64,000 nucleotides of DNA from JANQPX01 sp039197065. GTDB taxonomy: Bacteria > Pseudomonadota > Alphaproteobacteria > Geminicoccales > Geminicoccaceae. Position 1 is the stretch's first letter. Each line of letters begins with the position of its first letter. Of the stretch, positions 27,190-33,892 are shown piece after piece. Both the position numbers and the translations under genes were made by a program. The notes under the pieces are model-generated. The model saw nothing but the letters and a program-made list of their open reading frames with translations. It made no database searches and had not been told where the DNA came from. The DNA lies in NCBI GenBank assembly GCA_039197065.1, contig JBCCUL010000037.1, positions 26,251 through 90,250 of the forward strand, written 5' to 3'.

Positions 27190-28563
27190 ATGAATGGCGT
27201 TGGCGGCACGATTGCGATCAGGAAGGGACTCGACCTGCCGATCGACGGCGCGCCGGGCACAGACATCGAAGACGGCCCGTCAATCACGACCTGCGCGGTG
27301 ATCGGCACGGACCTTGTAGGTCTGAAGCCCAAAATGCTGGTCGAGGACGGCGAGGTGGTCAAACTCGGCCAGGCGCTTTTCGCCGACAAGCGTTTTGAAG
27401 GCGTCGTCGTAACAGCGCCGGCCGGCGGACGCATCCAGGCGATCAATCGTGGTGCGCGCCGGGTGCTGGAATCGATCGTGATCGAGATCGACGATGATGC
27501 CGAGGCCGAGACCTTCGAAACTTGCGCAGCTGACAAGATTGCGGATCTCGCCGCCGACAAGGTGAAGGAAAATCTGCTGCGCTCAGGCCTTTGGCCAAGC
27601 TTGCGCACACGCCCCTATTCCAAGATCCCGTCACCCGAGACGGCGCCCGCCGCGATCTTCATCTCCGCGATGGATACACGCCCCCTTGCCGGCGACCCGA
27701 CCGTCACCATCAGAGATGCGGGTGATGATTTTTCGAACGGGGTCAAGCTCGTCGCCAAGCTCACGGAAGGTGCGACCTATATCTGTCACCGGACGGGCGC
27801 CGATCTTCCGAAGGCGGAAGGCGCGTCTGTTCGTTTCGCAGCCTTCGACGGCCCGCATCCGGCAGGCCTTGTCGGCACGCACATCCATTTCCTCGATCCC
27901 GTGCATGCCGAAAAGACCGTCTGGCATATCGGCTATCAGGATGTGATCGCGCTCGGTCGTCTGTTTCGAACCGGCCGACTGCCGACCGAGCGGGTCATCG
28001 CCATCAGCGGACCGGTCGCGAAAAATCCGCGCTTGGTCAGGACGCGTTTCGGAGCGTCGATCCCGGACCTGCTCGGCGATGCGCCTGCCATCGAGGATGG
28101 ACGTGATATCCGTGCCATCTCCGGCGACGTTCTGACCGGCCGCACCGCTGCCGGATCCCTAACCTATGTCGGTCGCTTCCACGATCAGGTGACCCTGATG
28201 CCGGAAGGCAATCAGCGCGAGGCCTTCGGTTGGGTCATTCCGTCGGCTGAAAAATTCTCCACCGCCAGAGTTCATCTCTCCAGCTTCTTCGGCCTCGACA
28301 AGGTCAAGCTCAACACAAGCCTCCAGGGCAGCCCCAGGGCGATGGTGCCGATCGGCCTTTACGAGGACGTTATGCCGCTCGACATCCTGCCCACTCAGCT
28401 CTTGCGCGCGCTTCTGGTGACCGATACGGACGAGGCGCAGGCCCTTGGCGCGCTCGAACTCGATGAAGACGACATCGCGCTCTGCGCTTATGTCTGCATG
28501 AGCAAATATGAGTACGGCATGGCGCTCCGCGCCTGTCTCGACAAGATCGAAGCGGAAGGCTGA
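27190..28563 (+). CDS. nqrA: Na+-translocating NADH:quinone reductase subunit A
   Basis: Membrane-associated quinone-site subunit. ATG 27190 (NGVGGTIAIRKGLDLPIDG) gives 457 aa, nearest to the usual 445-450; ATG 27160 and 27166 are in frame and possible. Conserved: IRKGLDLPIDGAPG, KMLVEDGEVVKLGQ, TAPAGGRIQAINRGARR and GLYEDVMPLDILPTQLLRAL. First gene of nqrABCDEF, three bases before nqrB. No strong promoter recognised; the dyad AATCATAGATT lies at about 27091-27101. Confidence 0.94.
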   Translation: MNGVGGTIAIRKGLDLPIDGAPGTDIEDGPSITTCAVIGTDLVGLKPKMLVEDGEVVKLGQALFADKRFEGVVVTAPAGGRIQAINRGARRVLESIVIEIDDDAEAETFETCAADKIADLAADKVKENLLRSGLWPSLRTRPYSKIPSPETAPAAIFISAMDTRPLAGDPTVTIRDAGDDFSNGVKLVAKLTEGATYICHRTGADLPKAEGASVRFAAFDGPHPAGLVGTHIHFLDPVHAEKTVWHIGYQDVIALGRLFRTGRLPTERVIAISGPVAKNPRLVRTRFGASIPDLLGDAPAIEDGRDIRAISGDVLTGRTAAGSLTYVGRFHDQVTLMPEGNQREAFGWVIPSAEKFSTARVHLSSFFGLDKVKLNTSLQGSPRAMVPIGLYEDVMPLDILPTQLLRALLVTDTDEAQALGALELDEDDIALCAYVCMSKYEYGMALRACLDKIEAEG

Positions 28564-28565
28564 CC

Positions 28566-29774
28566 ATGGCGCTCAGAGAATGGCTCGACAGCATCGAGCC
28601 GCATTTCGTGAAAGGCGGCAAGTACGAGAAGTACTACGCCGTCTACGAGATGTTCGACACGATCTTCTACACCCCGAAGACGGTCACCAGACACGCGCCG
28701 CACGCACGCGCCAGCCTCGATCTGAAGCGCACGATGATCTATGTGTGGCTCGCGACGTTTCCCTGCATCTTCTTCGGGCTCTGGAACGTCGGCTATCAGG
28801 CCAATCTCGCGATCACCGAACTTGGCATCTTAGCGCCGGAAGGTTGGCGCAGCTGGATCCTCTCGACCTTCTGGATCGGCTTCAATCCCTCGAACCCGAT
28901 CGCCTGCTTCCTGCACGGAGCGCTCTATTTCCTGCCGATCTACATCGTGACGCTCGTAGCCGGCGGCATCTTCGAGGTGACCTTTGCGATCATCCGCGGC
29001 CATGAGGTCAATGAGGGCTTTTTCGTCACCTCCATCCTATACGCCCTGATCCTGCCGGCCAGCACGCCGCTCTGGCAGGTGGCGCTCGGCATCATCTTCG
29101 GCGTGATCATCGGCAAAGAGATCTTCGGCGGCACCGGCAAGAACGTGCTGAACCCGGCCCTGGTCGGGCGCGCCTTTCTCTATTTCGCCTATCCCGCCCA
29201 GATGTCCGGCGACGCGGTCTGGGTGCCGGTCGATGGCTTCACCGGCGCCACCGCGCTCGGCGCCGCCGCTAGCCAGGGGATCGAGGCGCTCTCCACCATC
29301 GACCTCAGCTGGTGGGACGCATTCTTCGGCTTCATGGCCGGCTGCATCGGCGAGACGTCGACCTTGGCCTGTCTGCTCGGCATGTGTTTTCTGCTCTACA
29401 CGCGGATCGCTAACTATCGGCTGGTCGCCGGTTGTCTTATCGGCACGATCCTGATGAGCACCATCTTCAACCTGATCGGCAGCGACACCAACCCGATGTT
29501 CGATATGCCCTTTTATTGGCATATCGTGCTCGGCGGTTACGCCTTCGGCCTCGCCTTCATGGTGGTCGAGCCGGTCTCGGCGGCGCATACCAATCTGGGC
29601 CGCTGGTGGTATGGCGGGCTGATCGGCGTGATGTGCGTGCTGATCCGTGTCATCAATCCGGCATTCCCCGAGGGCATGATGCTTGCGATCCTGTTCGGTA
29701 ATGTATTCGCGCCGCTGATCGACTACTTTGTGGTGAACGCCAACATCCGGCGGAGACGTCAGCGCCATGCCTGA
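28566..29774 (+). CDS. nqrB: Na+-NQR subunit B, covalent FMN carrier
   Basis: 402-aa integral membrane subunit with about ten hydrophobic segments. The FMN attachment motif GFTGATALGAAAS is present with the modified Thr at residue 229 (compare Thr236 in Vibrio). Also GKEIFGGTGKNVLNPALVGRAF, typical of NqrB/RnfD. Overlaps nqrC by 8 bases. Needs ApbE for flavinylation. Confidence 0.96.
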   Translation: MALREWLDSIEPHFVKGGKYEKYYAVYEMFDTIFYTPKTVTRHAPHARASLDLKRTMIYVWLATFPCIFFGLWNVGYQANLAITELGILAPEGWRSWILSTFWIGFNPSNPIACFLHGALYFLPIYIVTLVAGGIFEVTFAIIRGHEVNEGFFVTSILYALILPASTPLWQVALGIIFGVIIGKEIFGGTGKNVLNPALVGRAFLYFAYPAQMSGDAVWVPVDGFTGATALGAAASQGIEALSTIDLSWWDAFFGFMAGCIGETSTLACLLGMCFLLYTRIANYRLVAGCLIGTILMSTIFNLIGSDTNPMFDMPFYWHIVLGGYAFGLAFMVVEPVSAAHTNLGRWWYGGLIGVMCVLIRVINPAFPEGMMLAILFGNVFAPLIDYFVVNANIRRRRQRHA

Positions 29775-30576
29775 TAAGAACCCGCTCCAGTCCTTTCTCG
29801 AAAGATCGAACGAAGATCCCGTCAAGATCGTCGGCGTGGCCGTGGCGCTCTGCCTGATCTGTTCGATCCTGGTGTCGGCTGCCGCGATCGGCCTTCGCCC
29901 GCAGCAGGCCGCCAACAAGCTCGCCGAAAAGCAGCGCAACATCCTCCAGGTGGCAGGCCTCCTGATGGAGGACGCCGATGTCGATCAGCTGTTTCAGGAC
30001 AAGATCACGGCGCGCGCCATCGATCTCGAAACCGGCGACTTCACCGATGCTATCGACGCCGTCACCTATGACGCCGTCGCCGCGGCCCGCGATCCCGAAC
30101 AGAGCCTAGCGGTCGCACCCGAAGACGATATCGCCTCGATCAAGCGCAAGGCCAAATACGCCACGGTTTATCTGGTCGAAGGCGAAGACGAAGGCAGTGT
30201 CGCGACGGTCATCATTCCCGTGCATGGCTACGGGCTTTGGTCGACCCTCTACGGTTTCCTGGCGCTGAAGCCGGATGGCGACGAGATCGTCGGCCTGCAG
30301 TTTTACGAACATGCGGAAACGCCTGGCCTCGGCGGCGAGATTGACAACCCCAATTGGCGCGCCCAGTGGAACGGCAAGGAACTGTTCGGCGAGGGTGGCG
30401 ATGTGGAGATCGAGATCGTAAAATCGGGTGCTAGCGGCGCTCATCAGATCGATGGTCTCGCCGGCGCCACGCTGACCTCGAACGGCGTTCACAATCTCGT
30501 CCGCTACTGGGCCGGCGAGAACGGTTTCGGACCGTTCCTCGAGAAACTTCCGGAGGAGCTCTCGAAAAATGGCTGA
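29767..30576 (+). CDS. nqrC: Na+-NQR subunit C, covalent FMN carrier
   Basis: 269 aa: one N-terminal transmembrane helix (IVGVAVALCLICSILVSAAAI) and a periplasmic FMN-binding domain. Motif GLAGATLTSNGV with the acceptor Thr at residue 235. GYGLWSTLYGFLAL and EHAETPGLGGEI are family hallmarks. Overlaps nqrB and nqrD by 8 bases each, indicating translational coupling. Confidence 0.96.
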   Translation: MPDKNPLQSFLERSNEDPVKIVGVAVALCLICSILVSAAAIGLRPQQAANKLAEKQRNILQVAGLLMEDADVDQLFQDKITARAIDLETGDFTDAIDAVTYDAVAAARDPEQSLAVAPEDDIASIKRKAKYATVYLVEGEDEGSVATVIIPVHGYGLWSTLYGFLALKPDGDEIVGLQFYEHAETPGLGGEIDNPNWRAQWNGKELFGEGGDVEIEIVKSGASGAHQIDGLAGATLTSNGVHNLVRYWAGENGFGPFLEKLPEELSKNG

Positions 30577-31225
30577 TCGCAAGAAACTGGTCACCGAGCC
30601 GATCGTCGACAACAACCCGATCATCCTGCAGACGCTCGGCATCTGCTCGGCGCTGGCGGTCACCTCCTCGCTTCAGGTCTCCTTGATCATGTGCCTGGCG
30701 CTGACCACCGTGGTCGCGTTTTCCAATCTGTTCATTTCGATCCTGCGCCACCACATTCCGGGCAGCATCCGCATCATCGTGCAGATGGTGATCATCGCTT
30801 CCCTGGTGATCATCGTGGATCAGATCCTGAAGGCGTTTGCCTATGAGATCTCGAAAACGCTCTCCGTCTTTGTCGGCCTGATCATCACCAACTGCATCGT
30901 CATGGGCCGCGCCGAGGCCTTCGCCATGCAGAACCCCCCGCTCCTGAGTTTCCTGGACGGCATCGGCAACGGGCTCGGCTACAGCGCGATCCTGATCGGC
31001 GTCGCCATCATCCGTGAACTGTTAGGCGCCGGCACGCTCATGGGCGTGACCATTCTCTCGCCGGTGTCCCTCGGCGGCTGGTACGTTCCGAACGGCCTTC
31101 TGCTGCTGCCGCCTTCCGCCTTCTTCATCATCGGCGGGTTCATCTGGATCGTCAGAAGCTGGCAGCCAAGGCAGCGTGAAAAGGTGGACTACCAGATCAT
31201 GCCGGCCCAGGTGACGGAGCACTGA
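30569..31225 (+). CDS. nqrD: Na+-NQR subunit D
   Basis: 218-aa membrane subunit with six hydrophobic segments. Conserved NPIILQTLGICSALAVT, FVGLIITNCIVMGRAEAFA and LGYSAILIGVAIIRELLGAG. The Cys in TNCIVMGR belongs to the intramembrane iron-sulfur site shared with NqrE. Followed by an unusual 141-base gap before nqrE. Confidence 0.95.
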   Translation: MADRKKLVTEPIVDNNPIILQTLGICSALAVTSSLQVSLIMCLALTTVVAFSNLFISILRHHIPGSIRIIVQMVIIASLVIIVDQILKAFAYEISKTLSVFVGLIITNCIVMGRAEAFAMQNPPLLSFLDGIGNGLGYSAILIGVAIIRELLGAGTLMGVTILSPVSLGGWYVPNGLLLLPPSAFFIIGGFIWIVRSWQPRQREKVDYQIMPAQVTEH

Positions 31226-31274
31226 TCGATGGCTTCATTCGAGCGTCTTCGACATTACAGTCCCGCTGCGGATG

Positions 31275-31343
31275 TCGAAAACCTGGCCGCATACCGTCAA
31301 TCTTGGCGCAAAAGGCGGGAACCGGATGATGTGGTCATACCAC
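31275..31343 (+). repeat. 69-bp intergenic repeat, copy A (empty site), ends in GTGGTCATACCAC
   Basis: Aligns without gaps to copy C (37557-37625, opposite strand) and, after removal of an 81-bp insert, to copy B (50261-50410). By my count A and B agree at 51 of 69 positions. The last 13 bases, GTGGT-CAT-ACCAC (31331-31343), form a dyad and are the best-kept part. It lies in the otherwise unexplained nqrD-nqrE gap. Confidence 0.75.
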
Positions 31344-31366
31344 CAGCGAGTGAGCGAGCGTAACCG

Positions 31367-31975
31367 ATGGAAGGTCTGATCAGTCTCTTCATCAAGTCGA
31401 TCTTCGTCGAGAATCTGGCGCTGTCCTTCTTCCTTGGCATGTGCACCTTCCTCGCCGTTTCCAAGAAGATCGAGACAGCGCTTGGCCTCGGCGTCGCCGT
31501 CGTGGTCGTGCAGGCGATCACGGTGCCGGCGAACAACATCATCGTCACGCTCTTCCTGAAGCCCGGCGCCATGTCCTGGCTCGGCTTTCCCAACACCGAT
31601 CTGATGTTTCTGGGCCTGATCAGCTATATCGGCGTGATCGCCGCCATGGTGCAGATCCTGGAGATGACGCTCGATCGTTTCTTCCCGGCGCTCTACAACG
31701 CGCTTGGCATCTTTCTTCCGTTGATCACCGTGAACTGCGCGATCCTCGGCGGCTCCCTTTTCATGGTCGAGCGCGACTACAATTTCGCCGAGAGCGTGAC
31801 CTACGGCATCGGTTCCGGCGTCGGCTGGGCGCTCGCCATCGTGGCGCTCGCCGGTCTTCGCGAGAAGATGAAATATTCGGACGTGCCGCCCGGCCTTCGC
31901 GGTCTCGGCATCACCTTCATGACGGCAGGCTTGATGGCGATGGCCTTCATGTCCTTCTCCGGCGTCCAGCTCTAA
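31367..31975 (+). CDS. nqrE: Na+-NQR subunit E
   Basis: 202-aa membrane subunit with six helices. Motifs EGLISLFIKSIFVENLALSF, FLGMCTFLAVSKKIETALGL, and LPLITVNCAILGGSLFMVER with the conserved Cys. Paralogue of nqrD with inverted topology. The start is 141 bases after nqrD rather than coupled as in most nqr operons. Confidence 0.96.
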   Translation: MEGLISLFIKSIFVENLALSFFLGMCTFLAVSKKIETALGLGVAVVVVQAITVPANNIIVTLFLKPGAMSWLGFPNTDLMFLGLISYIGVIAAMVQILEMTLDRFFPALYNALGIFLPLITVNCAILGGSLFMVERDYNFAESVTYGIGSGVGWALAIVALAGLREKMKYSDVPPGLRGLGITFMTAGLMAMAFMSFSGVQL

Positions 31976-31987
31976 GGAAACGCGCTC

Positions 31988-33214
31988 GTGGCTGACTTCA
32001 CCCTCGGCGTCACGCTCTTCACAGCCGTCATCCTCGCGTTGGTGGCGGTCATCCTGTTCGCCCGATCGAAGCTGGTCGCCTCAGGCACCGTCGACATCGA
32101 GGTGAACGGCGAACGCACCATCAAGGCGCCGGTCGGCTCCAAGCTTTTGAGCGCGCTCGCCGGTGAGAACCTGTTCGTGTCGTCTGCCTGCGGCGGCGGC
32201 GGCACCTGCGCCCAGTGCCGGGTCAAGGTCTCAGAAGGCGGCGGCTCGATCCTGCCGACCGAGCTTTCGCACATCACCAAACGCGAGGCGCGCGAAGGCG
32301 ATCGCCTGTCCTGCCAGCTGACCGTCAAGCAGGACATGAAGATTCAGGTTCCAGACGAGGTGTTCGGCGTCAAGAAATGGCGCTGCAAGGTGCGCTCCAA
32401 CGACAATGTCGCGACCTTCATCAAGAACCTGACCTTGGAGCTCCCCGAAGGCGAGCATGTCGACTTCCGCGCCGGTGGCTACATCCAGATCGAATGCCCC
32501 GCCTACGACATCAGCTTCAAGGAGTTCGATGTCGGCGAGGAGTACCGGGAAGACTGGGACCGCTTCAATCTCTGGGACATCCGGGCGCGCAACGAAAGCG
32601 ATGTGATGCGCGCCTATTCGATGGCGAACTACCCCGAAGAGCGCGGCGTCATCATGCTGAACGTCCGGATCGCCACGCCGCCGCCGGGCGCCGATCCGGC
32701 CCAGATTCCACCGGGGCTCATGTCCTCCTACATCTTCAACCTGAAGCCCGGCGACGACGTCACCATTTCAGGTCCCTTCGGCGAATTTTTTGCGCGCAAA
32801 ACCGAAAAGGAGATGGTGTTCATCGGCGGCGGCGCCGGCATGGCCCCGATGCGCAGCCACATCTTCGATCAGCTAAAGCGCATCAAGTCCAAGCGCAAGA
32901 TCACCTTTTGGTATGGCGCACGCAGCCGAAAAGAGATGTTCTTCGTCGAGGACTTCGACCAGCTCGCCGAGGAGAACGACAATTTCGAGTGGCATGTCGC
33001 CCTTTCCGACCCGCAGCCCGGCGATAACTGGGACGGCGATACCGGCTTCATCCACAACGTCCTCTTCGCCAACTACCTGAAATACCACCCGGCGCCCGAG
33101 GACTGCGAATATTATCTTTGCGGTCCGCCGATCATGAACCAGTCCGTGATCAACATGCTCCTTGATCTCGGCGTCGAGCGTGAAGATATCATGCTGGACG
33201 ACTTCGGCGGGTGA
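31988..33214 (+). CDS. nqrF: Na+-NQR subunit F, NADH-oxidising flavoprotein
   Basis: 408 aa. N-terminal membrane helix, 2Fe-2S ferredoxin domain with the cluster loop SACGGGGTCAQCRVKV and a later Cys in GDRLSCQLTVK, then an FAD domain (MRAYSMANYPEE) and NADH-binding domain (VFIGGGAGMAPMRSHI, CGPPIMNQSVINML). Entry point of electrons from NADH. GTG start 12 bases after nqrE. Confidence 0.97.
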   Translation: MADFTLGVTLFTAVILALVAVILFARSKLVASGTVDIEVNGERTIKAPVGSKLLSALAGENLFVSSACGGGGTCAQCRVKVSEGGGSILPTELSHITKREAREGDRLSCQLTVKQDMKIQVPDEVFGVKKWRCKVRSNDNVATFIKNLTLELPEGEHVDFRAGGYIQIECPAYDISFKEFDVGEEYREDWDRFNLWDIRARNESDVMRAYSMANYPEERGVIMLNVRIATPPPGADPAQIPPGLMSSYIFNLKPGDDVTISGPFGEFFARKTEKEMVFIGGGAGMAPMRSHIFDQLKRIKSKRKITFWYGARSRKEMFFVEDFDQLAEENDNFEWHVALSDPQPGDNWDGDTGFIHNVLFANYLKYHPAPEDCEYYLCGPPIMNQSVINMLLDLGVEREDIMLDDFGG

Positions 33215-33256
33215 CGCCGTCACCTGGTGAATTTGCGGCTTGAGGGGTATGCGGCG

Positions 33257-33457
33257 ATGCTGATCGACACATTTTTGCCAGCCCTGATCATCTTCCTTCT
33301 AGTGATGATCGGCATGGCGGTCGGCGTGATCTTCTCGAACCGCCGCATCACCGGAAGCTGCGGCGGCTTGAACGCGATTCCCGGCGTCGATGAATGCGGC
33401 GTCTGCGGCAAGAACCTGCGCGACGGGTCGGCCGCCGACTGCGATCGACAGCGCTGA
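33257..33457 (+). CDS. nqrM: Na+-NQR maturation protein NqrM
   Basis: 66 aa from ATG 33257 (an upstream GTG 33227 is possible). One N-terminal transmembrane helix (FLPALIIFLLVMIGMAVGVIF) followed by a cysteine-rich tail GSCGGLNAIPGVDECGVCG. DUF539/NqrM proteins deliver iron to the NqrD/NqrE centre. Located 42 bases after nqrF, as in other nqr operons. Confidence 0.92.
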   Translation: MLIDTFLPALIIFLLVMIGMAVGVIFSNRRITGSCGGLNAIPGVDECGVCGKNLRDGSAADCDRQR

Positions 33458-33502
33458 TCCCGCATTCCGCGGAGTTCGAATTCCTTATCGCGTAAAGTCG
33501 AT

Positions 33503-33521
33503 GAGGTGATCACATCACCTC
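33503..33521. promoter_or_regulatory. Perfect 8-bp dyad between nqrM and the next gene
   Basis: GAGGTGAT-CAC-ATCACCTC. It lies between converging genes and overlaps the stop of the minus-strand gene 33510-33683. It could act as a weak bidirectional terminator or a protein site; no T-run follows. Confidence 0.45.
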
Positions 33522-33683
33522 GAATAACGCGATCACCAGAAAACAGGCGAGACAAAGGCCGCCAAAGCCCAAACGCCGCTTGAACCCGAGATCCGTCTCG
33601 TCCCGCCAGGCATCGCGAAATTTTCGCCCGGCAAGGACGAACAGTATCAGGATCAGAATGTAAAAATAGCGGTTCGGTTCCAC
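33510..33683 (-). CDS. Small membrane protein of unknown function
   Basis: 57 aa from a GTG at 33683 with GAGG 5-6 bases upstream; a longer ATG frame starts at 33767. Two hydrophobic segments (YFYILILILFVLAG and LCLACFLVIALFEV) flank a basic, amphipathic loop (RKFRDAWRDETDLGFKRR). No family recognised. Convergent with nqrM. Confidence 0.6.
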   Translation of the reverse strand: MEPNRYFYILILILFVLAGRKFRDAWRDETDLGFKRRLGFGGLCLACFLVIALFEVM

Positions 33684-33892
33684 AAAACCTCGCAGCGCCA
33701 GGCAGGTCTGGAAGGCTGATCGCCTATTGCCGACAAGGAGACCGAACCCGCCGCGGCAGTCAAGCAAAACGCGCTCAGCCGACGCTCACCAGCCCTTAAC
33801 CCAAGCGACAGGGCCGACTTGGCGCGGCGTATCATTTGACGCATAAAGAGGGCTGATATCGAACCTCTACTATTTCAGCGTGTGTTTGAGCG

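Noticed and set aside
33470..33500. tRNA-like GTTCGAATTCC T-loop sequence
   Set aside because: No cloverleaf stems can be formed around it; no tRNA was found in the window.
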